The translations under genes were made by a program, and so were the position numbers. 64,000 nucleotides of DNA from Symbiodinium sp. CCMP2592. Its lineage: Eukaryota > Sar > Dinophyceae > Suessiales > Symbiodiniaceae. Positions 1 to 12,440 of this stretch are shown here, in pieces (the stretch's first letter is position 1; each line of letters begins with the position of its first letter). The notes under the pieces are model-generated. The model saw only the letters and a list, made by a program, of their open reading frames with translations. It ran no database searches and had not been told where the DNA came from. The stretch covers positions 244,597-308,596 of the forward strand of contig CAJNDT010000004.1 of NCBI GenBank assembly GCA_905221615.1, read 5' to 3'.

Positions 1-41
1 TCAGTCGTGAACTTCTTGGTGCAAGTCCTAAAAACCGAAAA

Positions 42-70
42 CCTCCTCCTCCTCCTCCTCCTCCTCCTCC
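42..70. repeat. (CCT)n trinucleotide microsatellite
   Basis: About nine to ten perfect CCT units. The frames open across it encode only leucine or glutamate runs, so they are not taken as genes. Confidence 0.95.
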
Positions 71-2002
71 GCACGCCGAGACCGTATCGAAGCCCCAAGC
101 CTCAGCCCTTGAGCTATGAACCTGAAACGTGGCTTGTCAAAGCCTCGAGTCCGGGAGCTGGCACAAGGCCTAAAACCCCCGAGCACTCTCAAACCCTTTC
201 GGGAAACCCTAACTGGCCCTAGCTGCGCCAAGCACTACAACAGAAGCCGATAAAAAGACTCCCCAGAGCCCTACTGCCGCGAAGCCCTCAACTCAAAATC
301 CAGAAAAAGGCCCCGAGCACCCCAACCCTCAACATCTCTGGGTCCCTACACCTTCAACAGAAGCCTGAAAGCTTAAGAAAATCTGGACCATAAACTCCTC
401 ATGCTTCATTCAGGCGCCTGTGTCGCCCAGGAAGCAGAGTGGCATGGCCGGCTTCTCCTGCTGGTACCAAAGCAATTACTCACAGCCACTTCAAATTTCC
501 TTGATCGGTTTGAAGTTAACAGGGTCGTTCCAAATGATGCGTGTTTCACCACCCGTTTGCTACACGCCCACTGCTCACGATCGAAACACCAAGACATGAA
601 TTCAATTGCTGAGCGCCTTCGCTTGGGATTCTTCGACAGAGTGCTGCACCTTAAAGTCACAACATTGGTTGCAAAAACCCGAGCAGTATTAGGACCCTAA
701 AACTCTAGGGCCCTGGGGCTCATACGATGCTCCGAGCAAAAGAACCGTGGGCTGAGGTGTAGGGTCGAGGGCTCAGGGTTTTGGTCTGGATTTAGGAGTC
801 AATTTGGAATCATGTCGGGTGGTTTGGTTCAGGCTTTAGAGTTCATGAGCTGACGGCTCTGGACCGCTTTCTTCCGTCCTTGGCGCCGGCCGGCGCTTTG
901 CGTACGACACCATAGCCACACCACAAGGTCGTGTTCCTGTTCAGGGTTCTAGATTCTAGATGTGCAGTTGAGGTGCGCTAAGTTTCAAGCTCTGGTTTTC
1001 AACTATTTCTGAGACCCGGACCCACAAGCAAACCGTCGACACACAAAACCAAGGGGTTCTGACTGTTGGGCAGCCAGTTGCATCCAAGGTCTCAAGGATT
1101 GGCGTCGAAGGCTTTTTGCTAATTCCAGTGGCATCGCATCGCTAACCTCACTACATTCCTACTGGTCTGAGTTCATGTGCCGTGGCTTCCAATAGAATGC
1201 CCTTCATGCGGGCCGATGTGGCTACATGATAAGTTTATCTTCCGGGATGCCAGAAACCTTTTCTAAACCACGAAGCTTGGCATTTAGGCTTAGGGTTTTG
1301 GAGCTTTCCCGGTATCCCGGTATCCCCAACCATTAAATATCAAACACCAAAAAACTCTGGAACCTCAAAGGAGCCTGTCCCAAGGAAAGCGGTTCGCCCA
1401 ATGTTGGACCGGCAGAGCCTGTGGCTTCGTGGTGTGTTTTTAATGTGAAGGGCCGCCGGGATTGCTTGATCTCAACGGCTTTGGGATTGTTGCGAGAAAC
1501 TTGCACACCCATCGGCTCGATTTCAACCTAAACTCGAACACCATTATTCATTGTGTGTGAAGGATTTTTCTGAAAGAGAAGAACGGAATGGGGAAGCGGA
1601 CGGCATGACAGGCTGGCACAGCTGCAATCAAATCTCCTGTGCTTCACGTGCTTCTTTGCTTCCAAGATGTTAGGCTCAGGCCTCAGTCATGGCAAATTAC
1701 TCAGAACACTGCGAACCTTAGGTCTGAATACTGTCACATACGCAGAGCTGTGAACAAGTGTCATCGTAACTCCCCAAACCCTGAACCCTACCTCTACAAT
1801 CAGCACTTTTTCCTGAACCCTCTGCGAACGAAACCCTGATCTCCGAGCACCGCAAAAGCCGTGAGGCCAAGCCGAACCCAAACAGCAAACGGGGAACCCT
1901 GTGTCTGCACCCTGGCCCTCCCGCTCCTTCACCTTGAGTTTCCCCCCCCCCCCCGAGTCTTTTTCGGAATGTTTGTGTCCACGGGTCGCGTATGCTACCA
2001 TT
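71..2002. other. No gene seen; degenerate CCTAAACCC-type sequence
   Basis: I find no convincing coding segment here. Positions 240-380 are C/A-rich with words such as CCCTAAA and AACCCT, while 690-850 are G/T-rich with GGGTTT and AGGGTC words, so the same word class appears on opposite strands. A run of 13 C lies at 1942-1954. An open frame at 401-700 has a mixed composition but no recognisable domain or splice border. Confidence 0.6.
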
Positions 2003-2073
2003 GGCGCTATGGCACGTCGGCAGTGTGCCTGACTCCAGATCAGAAGGTTGCGAGATCGAACGTCTCCGGCATC
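2003..2073 (+). pseudogene. tRNA-Trp(CCA)-like relic, possibly SINE head
   Basis: A cloverleaf can be laid out. The D-arm is GCAC (2012-2015) with GTGT (2023-2026). The anticodon arm is CCTGA (2028-2032), loop CTCCAGA (2033-2039) with CCA at the anticodon, and TCAGA (2040-2044), followed by AGGTTGCG. This is the wording of eukaryotic tRNA-Trp in the anticodon and variable regions. The T arm is damaged: GCGAG (2050-2054) against GTCTC (2062-2066) has two mismatches, and the loop reads ATCGAAC instead of TTCGANT. The acceptor GGCGCTA against CGGCATC pairs at about five of seven positions counting wobbles. A working gene is therefore unlikely. A decayed tRNA or a tRNA-derived SINE promoter fits better; A- and B-box remnants are inferred. 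Confidence 0.55.
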
Positions 2074-2222
2074 CTATTGTCCTGCAATTCCTGCTTCTGC
2101 CTACCTTCCTTTCCCTTTTGGCACCTTGCTTCTGTTGCTTCTGGCGCTGTTGTTTCTTCTTCACACGTTTAATCCAGTCGCGGTCCTCACAGCATCGTGG
2201 GTCGATTCTCATCTCGGATAGG

Positions 2223-2545
2223 TTGTCGTCCAGCCTGCGACACGCTGACCTGCAGTAGACTGCCCGAGCTTCCGCACCTTCTCCTTGCTCGAAGGATCTT
2301 GATCCTGGATGGTGCGACCCCGCCTTCAGTTGCAAGCAGGCTTCTTCGCGCGTGGATCCGCGATGTCTTGCACAGAACGGGCACTACCTTCATGTCCTCG
2401 CCTATGGGATCCCGCTTGGCCCCCTGGCCTTACGGGTCGTAGCCGCTTCTACTGCCTTCGAGTCTGACGTGCTCATTTTGGGATGTACAGGCTCCTTTGG
2501 TGGATTTCCCTCGGGATGACCGGCTGCGAAAGTACGTATTCGTAC
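2223..2545 (+). pseudogene. Decayed ABC-transporter nucleotide-binding domain fragment
   Basis: Three reading frames in the right order resemble the second half of an ABC ATPase domain. At 2223 one frame reads LSSSLRH, where the LSGGQRQ signature would be, then an in-frame TAG, then TARA where LARA is usual. A second frame (2293-2310 onward) reads RILILDGAT, matching the Walker B and D-loop form ILILDEAT, then a helix ending in IRDVL and RTGTTF. A third frame around 2451-2500 reads STAFESDVLIL, resembling the stretch after the H-loop histidine, S-T-x-x-x-S-D-x-x-L-V-L. The Walker B catalytic Glu is Gly and the H-loop His is not seen. Two frame changes and one stop imply a pseudogene. The family call rests on short motifs; subfamily is not resolved and no Walker A was found upstream. 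Confidence 0.42.
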
Positions 2546-4263
2546 TGCATCAAAACGCACCAGTCTCTTGTGCCACATTGCCGCTTCTTTCTGGCACAGT
2601 ACGTTGTCCTGGTGTCAATCAGCAATCGTGAGCTGCCATGCAAAAAAATCCGACCCCTTGTCTCACTCTACTCTTCCCTAGCATCCGGCTGAAACACCAA
2701 GCCCTCACACTCGAAGTCTTCCACAGAAGTAGCATGCTGCAGAGGACCCCAACGCCCCTTTACACCCGAATGCCCGACTCCGAAAGCGCCCGACTTCTCC
2801 CAAGGAGCAACGAGGGCCAGATCTTGAGCTGCAAGTGGCATCTCCTGCCACCAGTCCTCCGATTCGCAAGAAAGGCGCATAAGTTGCTTGCATCTGAGAG
2901 TGGTGGGCCAGCGCGGGTTTGTTTAGGGTTTCGGTTTGAGATGTTTTCGACGTCGCGGGGGCTAAGGATTTAGAGATTCGAGCGGAGGGCTCAGGGCTTG
3001 AGGCTCGGAGTTCGGACTTCGGTTTGGAGATGTTGCATAAGGTTGGCGCAGAGGGCCGAAAGCAACCGACATGCAAGAGTTGATGTCTGTTGGGCGTACA
3101 GCAGCAGACGGTCGGCAAAGTCTCGTCGCGCGAACCCTTGAACATCGACTAAAGCCGAAAGCCAGAAGGTAGTAGAAGGGCTTCGCGCCGTGAATGGATT
3201 GAATTTCCCACGCCCACTTCAGGACAGTCCATCTCCGTCGCTTCGATGCCACGCTTCCGCAGCCAGCTGCCCAAGCCCAGGGGAACGCACCAGCGTATGT
3301 CTGGAAACCTGCGGCTGGGGGGGATGCAGGTCGCTGTGAATCGGGGCACGTAACGAGAAGAACTCATAACATCTAGCAAGGATGAGAGTCAAAGCCACCC
3401 TCCCTGCCAGCTGGCCTCGGGATGATTGGGTCCGGGTGGCATCCTTTTCTTGTCTATATATCGGGGCGATTCCTATTATGCCGTCTACCATGGAGGCCGG
3501 GGAAGGGAACAGCAGTCACCCAATGGACACACCTCAACCGGACCACACTGCGACGCTACGCAATGTCGACTAAAGCGTTTCTCAAGGCTTTCAGAAGGAA
3601 CGTAGAAACCGTCTGTAAAGCAATTTATCTTGAGCATCAGGCAAGTTTCGTGGAGCCATTTGCTGTCCTTTGGCCTAAAGTTTGCAACAAGGACCTTTAT
3701 GTCAATGCTACTTTGCATGTCCATGCGTGCTGTGGTCGAAGTGCCTCCGTCGTCCTTCTCATGCCACCCGACGCCGCCACCGTCAACCACCACCACCAAG
3801 AAGCATGACAAGTACTCGTACTCTTCGATGATCTATCACAGCACTGATTCAATACTGACTCGTTGTGCTAAGGACCGTCCGTGACGGTTCGATATTGATT
3901 TCACGATCAAGCCCTGCACCCTCCCCCAACTACCGGAAGCTGACCCCAGGTCAGTTTGGTTACAACATCTGCAATGGACGCGTATCTGAAGACGGGACGG
4001 ACCTCTTGTGGAGGCTCAGCACCGTGGCTTCATCCAGGTGGTCCTCGGTCACCCGAAGACGGGGTCTCGAAGTCGTCAACTCGTTCCGAGCTGGACTAAA
4101 GTATGCAGGTCGATGTGCAGAAACACATCCACATATCATCTCCATATCAAGACTGCTTACATGTTGCACACACCGTATACCAAGGATTGCACATGAATGG
4201 GTTAAAAGCTAGCCCTCTCCGAACGCGCATGCAGCATGCATAGGTGACTCGAAGGAGAGGGTG
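2546..4263. other. No gene seen
   Basis: No recognisable coding segment. G/T-rich words lie at 2915-3060. Open frames on both strands between 3149 and 4212 overlap each other and show no third-position bias or motif. Confidence 0.55.
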
Positions 4264-4356
4264 AAAAAGAGAGAGAGAGAGAGAGCGAGAGAGACACAGA
4301 GAGACAGAGAGACAGAGAGACAGACAAACAGACAGCGCGAGAGCGAGAGCGAGAGA
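4264..4356. repeat. (GA)n / GACA-rich purine tract
   Basis: An AGAGAG run passes into AGACAGAG and GCGAGA variants, nearly all purine on the plus strand. The minus-strand open frame across it encodes only Ser/Leu repeats and is not a gene. Confidence 0.92.
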
Positions 4357-7300
4357 GGATGAGATCCTCCCGGCCCCAGAGCAAAAGAGAAAGGAAGACA
4401 GAGAGACGGTGGAGCGACTGATTGCAGTTAGTTGAGCGGAGCCGAGCGCGAGTCCGTGAGTGTCTGAGCGCAGAAGCGCGTATGCGTGTGAGTGGGTGCG
4501 TGCGTGCCAAGTTCGAGGCAGTGAGGTGAGGGAGGTGAGGTGAGAGGGAGAGCAAGAGACACAGAAACTGAAGCAGAAGAGCTCCTCCCGAACCGATACC
4601 CTATCCTTTCCACCCAGCAGCGTAGTGAGCGTGAGAGATGGCGACGATATCAGGCCTCAGTGTGGAGTTTCAGAAAAGAAGGTAGCCTAGCACAGAAAAC
4701 ATAAGCGTTAATCATATTGACGATACGAGTAATAGGAAGTAATGCGGGTTGTAATCATGATACTGGTACTGATATGGTAATACCAACACGAATAGGCACT
4801 TTCAGGTGTGGTGCATCGATGTCTCATGAGCTCCAGACAGATCCGAATGCGGGGCTGTTCTAAAGGAGCGTCCCATTTAACTTGAAGCACCTACTGTACT
4901 TGACATTAGCAGGGACACCTAAACTTCGAGAAGGGCCCCCTGGTTTGTGACAAGCCCCAAATAGGCTCACGGCCGCACTCCTTGGGGGGGGAAGTGGCGC
5001 ATGGAGTCGCAAGAGAGATCGGCAAGAGACGACGAGCCCTAAACCCAAACCTCAACAGAAGCCCAGCAGGTGCGGTTCATAAACCTGTGAAGACCACATT
5101 TTCAGCCGAAGCTTCGCCATCTCGGCTGGCCAGTCACTGAAGTCAGGACTTACCTGGCTCAGAGCCATTTTTGCATTGCCGAACAAGGTGGCTAGGCAGG
5201 GCCCATACAAGACAATCCGGTAAATGTGAAGATGCATCCTGTGGGTTTTAGGGATAAGGGTCAGAGTCGATTAGAGTTAAGAGCTTTTTGGAATCTCTGA
5301 GTCCTTAACCCCTTACACTCAAAATCCGCACAGAAAAGTCTCGGCTTGCAGACGAGATGGAGCGTTGTCCTTCAAGTTATACTAAAGGTCGAAACACCTA
5401 CCCATTGAAATAAACCGCATGTTCGGGTTTAGCACCTTTCATGTTGAAACCGCGCGTTCCCACAATTCCAAACCAAGAATTCCTAACCGAACCTGAATCC
5501 AAAACCCTGTCACTGTGACATCGAGACATGCCCCAAGCACCGGAGGTGGCTTGAAGCGATGAGGTCCGACGAAAGAAACGGGCGAAACGCGCGAAGAGAA
5601 GACCTTACAGTCTCAATCTGGGAGCTTAGAGTCTACGGGTTCAGAAAATCCTCAGCTCTCGAGCTCAAAAAGGGATCTCAGGTGTAGCAGGGAATCCAAG
5701 GCTCCAGGGTCTGGGTCACTGCTTGAAGCCTGGAGGGTCTGCACTGCGACCCGAGCCAAGCTTGTAGGCGTTGTAAGCTTTTGGGTTCAGGGTTCGGGGC
5801 CAGTGAACCTACGCCCCAAATGCCATCAACCCCCCCAAAGCAGCGATTGCATTCTGCACCTGAACATAGCTTAACACAAAACATCTAGCCCCTCCGGACC
5901 TAAACTCTGACCAGAAACACCAAGAATAACAACCCAAGGCCCTTCAACGTAGAAATATTCCAAAGCCCGAACTCCGAGGACGTTAAGGCCCCATACTCGC
6001 CAAAGCACTTGACCCCAAAACTCCGAAACCGCCAAGCCCTAACCTCTACGACCCTCGCAACCAAAAAAAACACAAAATCCTAAAATCCCAAGCTCCCCAC
6101 AACCCAAAAAAGAACTCTCCAGATCGCAAAAACAAAAACCTCACTCCGAGCAGCCGGATCGAAGAGGATCCGCTGGCCCTGGCACAAGCAAAACCTCGGC
6201 TTGGCTAGGGTTTGGGAGTTGGGATTAAGGTTCAAGAGTTTGGGTCGCCTTAGGAACGCTTAGGTTGGGGGTTTCCAGCTCTGGCTTTGGGGTTGGGAGT
6301 GGCTTTGACGACACACCTTCTGGTTTTTGAAGGTTTTGTCCCCCAATCGCATTTGATGGGTTTGGTTTGAAGCTTCCGAGCCTTGTCGCGCTTGAGTGCT
6401 TGGAGGGTTTAGCCGAGAACAGGGTTCGGAAGGGTTTTGGAGTCTGGAACTTGTGGTTTGCAGTGTACAAGGAAGGGTTGCGTTAGGTTTCGGAGCCCGG
6501 TTGAGCGGATTTGAAGCCCGACATGAGTGTTTTGCCTTGAGCGTTGTCTGCCTTGCTGGTGCGGCCTGTTCGGAGCTTAGGATAGGGCAGCTCGTGTCAC
6601 CCTAAATGCACCGCAATAGATGCACCTAAACCGCATCTTGTCAGGCAGCAGAGTGGTCAAGAGAGGACCAGCAGGACTGCTGAACGATGACCATTGCATG
6701 GTATTGCGATGAGGAAAACGTACAATCAAAACCATACCCGCGATGATGCCTCAAGCGGCAGGCCAAAGTCCAAATACCGCTCCTTGACATGCCTCTGTCC
6801 TAGGTCCTAAGCGCCCGAATGGTTCCAGGCAGCACAGACGCATGGCCCAGCCACAGTGCTGCCGGCTCCCCAGCGGCATGGAGTGCCCGGAGCTCCTCGT
6901 GTGCAACGACCGGCTTTTGGGACCGGCTTCGCCAACTCAGCAGAGGCCCGTCGTCATAAACTGGTCTCAGTGTTCTCCGGCCCCATGTCTTGAAAGGAGT
7001 CCCAACTTAATTGAGGATTGTGTGTTTTGTGCTTTTTTGGCGTTTGGCTGCTTCCACTATTCAAAAATTCAAGTGGCGATTGTCCTCATCTGACTAAATG
7101 GAAACTCCCTATTTTCTATTTGTCTGAGTGAGTGAGTGAGTGAGTGAGTCGATGGCCTGGGGTGCACTCCGGCCGAACGGAAACGTTCCCTCCCGCTATC
7201 TCTTCCCCCTCCGTTTTCGTCATCGGGGAGATCCGGCAAGAGTTCGACGCTCCATGAAGCACAGACGGCGTAAGGCGCAAAGTGCAATGCAGAATCAACG

Positions 7301-7739
7301 AGGAAGGAAACCAGTATCAAAAAAAAGCACATGAGCTGGAATTCCGTGTTGAAGTCTTGCGAAACCCTACACCGTAAAACCTGAGCGAAGACCCTGAACA
7401 CCTACACCCTAAGTCCTGAGCGAAGATCGGAAACACCAAACACCAAAACCCGCATCACCCTAATCGCTGCACACCGACTAAAATCCCCTTCCCCCCAACC
7501 TAGCCGCCGAGCGAATTCAGCACCAACGGAGGGGGGAGGGTGGCCTTGGGGTTCACGAGTTCTCTGCGCCCTCCCGAATGCTCGAATGGCTTCCCGGACA
7601 ACTCTAAGTTAGAAATCTTATGCGAAGCAATCTATTACGGTATCAGAAAAAGGTTCAGGGTTTCGGGTTCAAGGCGTTGGGATTACAGCACATAGGCTTT
7701 AGGGTAGAAATCTGAGGTCAAGTTGGGATTGGACTTCCA
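4357..7739. other. No gene seen; paired C/A-rich and G/T-rich blocks
   Basis: About 5930-6130 is C/A-rich on the plus strand, with many CCCTAA, AACCC and AAAACC words. Directly after it, 6190-6540 is G/T-rich with GGGTTTGG, TTAGG and GGGTT words, making a composition palindrome centred near 6160. A short GTGA array lies at 7125-7147. No open frame here looks coding. Confidence 0.55.
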
Positions 7740-7835
7740 AAGTCGAATCACGGACAGCTCGGACACTTGCTGAGCAAATGCCGATACGGAAGATGCTTCA
7801 GCTGTGGAACTCCAACACACAAAGCATCTAGACAT
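7740..7835 (+). pseudogene. Tandem zinc-knuckle (Gag-like) fragment
   Basis: One frame reads NHGQLGHLLSKC (7746-7781) followed after four residues by CFSCGTPTHKASRH (7794-7835). These fit the CCHC knuckle pattern C-x2-C-x4-H-x4-C twice. In the first copy the first Cys is Lys and the second is His; in the second copy the last Cys is His. Two knuckles about four residues apart are typical of retroelement Gag nucleocapsid domains, though some cellular RNA-binding proteins have them too. Missing ligands and no pol-like sequence nearby suggest a dead fragment. Confidence 0.4.
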
Positions 7836-8090
7836 GTCCAGGCTGTCGCTCTTTGCTGCGAAACCTTCAGCCTAAAGCCTAAACCGGTCCTCCCAGGCCA
7901 CCGGCACTGGGGAAATGCAGGAGCCATCCGTTTTGCTCACCTCGACCTCGAAAACATGGCTTTGGTGAGGATTCTGGGGCCCGGCAAGTCTTCCTGTTTT
8001 GCTGAAGCCGCCCGCCAGGGTTTGTTTTTGACGCTTACATTCGGCAATACCAGACGAGGTCTGTAGACTAGAGCATGGGGTTTAAAAATT
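7836..8090. other. Open tail of the zinc-knuckle frame, no domain
   Basis: The frame carrying the second zinc knuckle stays open to about 8066 but has no recognisable motif after it. Confidence 0.4.
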
Positions 8091-8321
8091 TTAGGGCTTC
8101 AGATAAACGTCCACGGGCTGAGGGTGCTGGGGCGCTTCAGGCTTTAAGCTTGCGTGTTGCTGACGGTGGACTTTCTGAATGAGGAGCCCGCGTTCTCTGA
8201 CCAGGCTACGTTGCTCAGACTTCCTTGGCCAAGCCCCTGAAACTTTTGTTTTGCGCTTCAGGTCAGGTTCGACTTCGGCCCTCATGTCATTGCGCTCCTC
8301 ATACAGGCTAATTATTCCCAC
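8091..8321 (-). CDS. Candidate exon, charged hypothetical protein
   Basis: This minus-strand frame is rich in charged residues, including SLYEERNDMRAEVEPDLKRK near its start and LVRERGLLIQKVHRQQ later, and ends at TAA. The composition is coding-like and partly helical. No domain is recognised and no strong acceptor was located, so the 5' edge is only where the frame opens. It may be a decayed terminal exon. Confidence 0.25.
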   Translation of the reverse strand: MGIISLYEERNDMRAEVEPDLKRKTKVSGAWPRKSEQRSLVRERGLLIQKVHRQQHASLKPEAPQHPQPVDVYLKP

Positions 8322-11300
8322 CTACACAACCCGGCCTAGACCATCGGCTCGAATCCACTAAGTCCATGGCAGTTGAGGAAGATACACTTTAGTGGTGGGC
8401 CGAGTTTTTTGTAGGACATTTCAGCTTTCATCGGAGAAGAAAACTAACAACCAACGGTGTTTTCGGTTTTGCAGTTCGGGCTTTGGGGATGGGGGCCGAT
8501 CGCAGGACACACACGAGTTTTCGGATTCTGAGTCGTACAGGGTGCTACAAGTAGAGGCCCACAGGACGAACTCTGGCTACACTAATTACGCGTCAATACG
8601 GGAACATGGGACCGATACGAGAAATGGAACGAGACCCTGACCCACCAAACTTTCACAGGAAACATAAACCCCGACACGCTAGGCCGTAGATCTGAACACG
8701 CAGCAATACATCCACGAACACAATCGCTTCACTCTCAACAGCAGAAGCCCTACACGCCAAGACCAGAAACCCTGAACCCCACACCTACACTCCAAGCCCC
8801 CAATCCCTGACACCTGTGATCGCCAGACACGGGTCCCTAAGGTTCGACCCCAAACTCGAGATATTCAAGGGCTCTACGTCCTAAACCCGAAAACAAAAGA
8901 GTCCTGAACCCAAAACCGCAAGACCGCGACTCCTGAATCGGCCCAGACATGAAGCCCATGCTGCCTCTTGGTCAAATCGAAGCCAGTCGCGGAAAAAAGC
9001 CGCCATGTCCTGACAACTGAGTGGTTTCCTGGGGTTTTGGGCTGTTGCGTGCTTCGGTCCCTGGGCCGTCATCGAACTTCCGCCTTCTTGAGTTTTAAAG
9101 GACTATAGCACTTTGTGCCCCCAACTCTGAACCCTCAAACACTCCCCCCCCCTCACCCGGCCTCGGCACCCGTAAGGAAAAAGTGTTAACGGTTGCGAAG
9201 CTGAAGAACGCAACCCTGAAGGAAGAGAAAGCAACTCTTAGCTCTTCCATTCCCATTCGCATCTCAAATCCCGACACCCAGAGAGTCGGCCAAAAAGCCC
9301 AAAGCCACATCAAGAATCTTCGACCTCCCTCGGCGGACACTGCCTTCCTTACCCCGGACCTTTGACAGCACTTGTGCATGACTTCCCTTGTCCTTCGGCG
9401 TCTTTTCGCAGGGATCCTGGCCGTCCCTGAGCCTCGCTGGGGCGACTTGGAAAGCTTCTTCAACAACTGTTCGCTTAAACCCACACGGACCCCTTCGGCC
9501 CTTGGGACTGGGTGAAAACGCGAGGATCGGGCGGCTTCCACCTCCTGCGGAATTCACTGCTGTCAGGTCTCCACACGTTCTGAAAAAATCTTCAGAATGC
9601 TAGTTGGGCCAGAAACCCTCAATTCCTGAGGACATCCATTCCGGCCTAAAAGTGCTTATGGTGCTTCCGAAGTTTCAAGAAATCGCGCATCTAGCATCCT
9701 AGACGACCCTCTGCTCCCGCAACAGCAGTACCTAAATGGGCTCACCATGGTACTAAGATACACGCACATGGTTACGTAGTGTCGGGCTGTGTGCTCCGAC
9801 TGATTGCTCACGTTACCGCCATCGCATGATTAAACTGAGCCTGGAAACCATGGGTTCATGAAACGTCCCGTAGAGGGATGTCGCAACGGTCGCGGCAAGC
9901 TGTCGTCATTCCTGGGATTCCGACAAAGGAGAATAGCATAGACTGACACTCACTGGTGTACTACGATCAACTATGACGCAAAGATCTCCCGTAAAGGATT
10001 ACGGCTTTCCGTTGATGTGTGCTAATTGTCGCATTGGAACCTGCGCGGCTCTGCTGCCAGAACATAGATTGCTGAGGTTTTCGGCTTGCGGTTGTGGGAT
10101 GTGGGAATTGAGACTGCTGTGCTGGGTGCTTCGTTTTGGAGGTTCAGGCTGCAGGAGATTCGCAAATGTTGGGACAGGCGATGTGCGACTGGGCAGAGGT
10201 TAGCAATCAAGCATCCATTCCGGCATGGCTGCGACCCACAGCAACAGTAACAGCAAAGCGCTTTACGAAAGTTCGGCCGCTGTTACTAACTATCATTCTT
10301 GCTGCTGCCTTTATAGCTCTCACCTTGTTGACATGTCCGCATTAATATTTTGACGGACCAACACTGCTCATGTGGATCCTCTAGCGAGAACTACGTCTCG
10401 TCAGCGATCTCTCTAAAGAGGATGTCCTCGTCATCTGTGGCCCGGTTGGCTTATGGCGCTTAGGGTCACAACACCGACCAACACAGCTTCGGCACTGCCC
10501 GGTTTCGGCGGAAGACTGGCAGCGGCGACAGATGCGCAAGGCCAGGCCTTCCGTGGCGGTGGGGGTCGTAGTTTTCGGATCTTTGCACCGTCGTTCTGAG
10601 TTGTTCTGAGTTTCTCGAGACCGAAATCCCAGGCTTGAGGGCTAAAAAGCTTTGCAGCTGGGCTCTTCGTGTCAGCCAGATAAAAGGCGGGTCTGAAGTG
10701 GGGCATGTCAGGGAGTGTCACAGAGGGAGGCTTCAAGGCGACCAACGCGTGCCAAAAACCTGAAGCACGCAGCCCGAAACCTCTGGCTTTCCACCTCCCC
10801 CGTCTGGCCATGACCCAGAAGCAGAGCCTCCACATCCGAAACGTCTCGAACCCCCATTGCCAGAACCAGAGCAGAAAGCCCTCGGGGCCTCCGGTTGCTA
10901 GCACGCCACTTTGCCGGGTCAGCAGCCGTGACGCCATTGAGGAGAGTTTGTGATGGAAGTCTTTCAGGCTTGGGGTTCCGGCCTGTCTATGTCATGCTTG
11001 TGCTCTGTTCGAGTCTTTTGCGGTGTTGCCTTTTGTGCTTGGGGTGCTGATGCTTCGCAAAGCTGCTCTGGGTTCCCGTCGTTGAGGCTTAGTCCCACTT
11101 CTCCAACTTGGGTTTGAGGGCTTGGAAGTACTACAGGGTTCAGGGCTCAGGGGTCCAGAGTTTAAGGTTCACTTTGGAGCCGAGCGCTGAAGTTTTCGGA
11201 ATCTGATATTCCGGGAATCTACGGTCCAGGCCAGGGTTTCGGAAGTGAGGGTGTCGTCTGGTGCGCAGGAGCCGGGGATGCAACCTTTCGGAGCGTGGGG

Positions 11301-12390
11301 GGGTCAAGTAGGGCCTTAGGCTTCGGGATCGCTCCATTCCAACCTTATGCAGTCCTTCACGTGTGCTTCGATCGTCTCATCACAAACTACACGCTCCGGC
11401 ACTGACACTCCTAAGCATGCCGTCCAAAACCATGAACTGCAATCCCGAGCCATAACACATTCAGCGTTAAACCCAAACCGACCCACTCTCCTAAAACGAG
11501 CCTCCGTCATCCATTGATCGCCTGGCCATCTCCCCCCCCCGACACAGAAACGACTCCGCGACAAAGCACGAGGGCATTGGATGGTTACCCAAAGCTTAAC
11601 CCAAAGCCGTAAACCCTTACGTAAGCAGCCTAAGACACTAGCCCTAGCCCTAGCCGCCCTAGCCCCTCCTAAAGCCTTAGCCGTGACCCACTTTGTTGGC
11701 TGCCAGACCCCAAGTCTGGAAAACGCCTTCAAGCCCTGATGCTGGGCACCAGGTTGATTTCAGCGGGGTTGTGCGGCTGCAGGGGTAAGGCTTCAAAAAG
11801 GAATGTGTTTGCTTGATTTGGGTGTTCCTGCTTGGTTGCTTTTGGTGTTTCGTGTTTAAGGCCCCCCACCTCAAGATGCACGCCTCAAGCCGTCTACAAC
11901 TGAGAGCGATCTGACCATCGAGCCATCATCCCCAAAAGCACACGTTCTAATTTTTCCCATCAGTGGGACCCCTTGACTTTAAACCCAACCAACAGCCCTA
12001 AAATACCACATCCGAAGCCCTCAAGCCTAAAACCCCAAGCCCTTGAATTGCCTAAAGCTTCTTCTCTAAACTCGAAATGCCGGTACTCCAAAACCTTGCC
12101 CACCTTCTCCCAGACTTCATCGACGGTCCTCAGAGCTTCGAGAGTTGAAGGCTTCGGGATTTACGATTCGGAGCTGCAAGCAGTCCAGCGACATCCTACA
12201 CAAGCAAAGGAACCCGAACCGCCGCCAAGGCCTCATAATATCTGAATCTTTCGGGTGCTGGGATTTTCAAAGATCGATGTTCAGCATAAGCGTTGGGATT
12301 TTCATGAAGATGCAGAAGTAAAGTCGGGAAAAGAGACACATTTTTTCAGACAAGTCCGAGAACATCGGGCATAGACGAAGGCACATTCAC
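8322..12390. other. Mostly non-coding; a few weak exon-like frames
   Basis: Degenerate telomere-like words dominate: C/A-rich at 8640-8930, G/T-rich at 11000-11330, C/A-rich at 11440-11680, including a short CTAGCC repeat near 11637. A minus-strand frame at about 9353-9484 (VVEEAFQVAPARLRDGQD and onward) ends at a GTAAGG donor-like site. A minus-to-plus ambiguous G/C-rich frame lies near 10463-10590. Neither is strong enough for a separate call. Confidence 0.5.
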
Positions 12391-12440
12391 AAACCCTAAA
12401 CCCTAAAACCCTAATCCCCAAACCCTAAACCCTAAACCCT
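12391..12440. repeat. Interstitial telomere-like CCCTAAA repeats
   Basis: Several CCCTAAA units, some exact and some with one extra or changed base. A second short block lies at 12565-12588. This is the plant/dinoflagellate telomere unit type (TTTAGGG). The block lies inside the window, so it is interstitial or marks an old telomere-addition or insertion site. Confidence 0.9.

Noticed and set aside
1718-2335. A 205-codon minus-strand open frame
   Set aside because: It runs antisense through the tRNA-like and ABC-like relics and has no motif.
8836-8856. B-box-like GGTTCGACCCC
   Set aside because: No A box or tRNA fold is found upstream.
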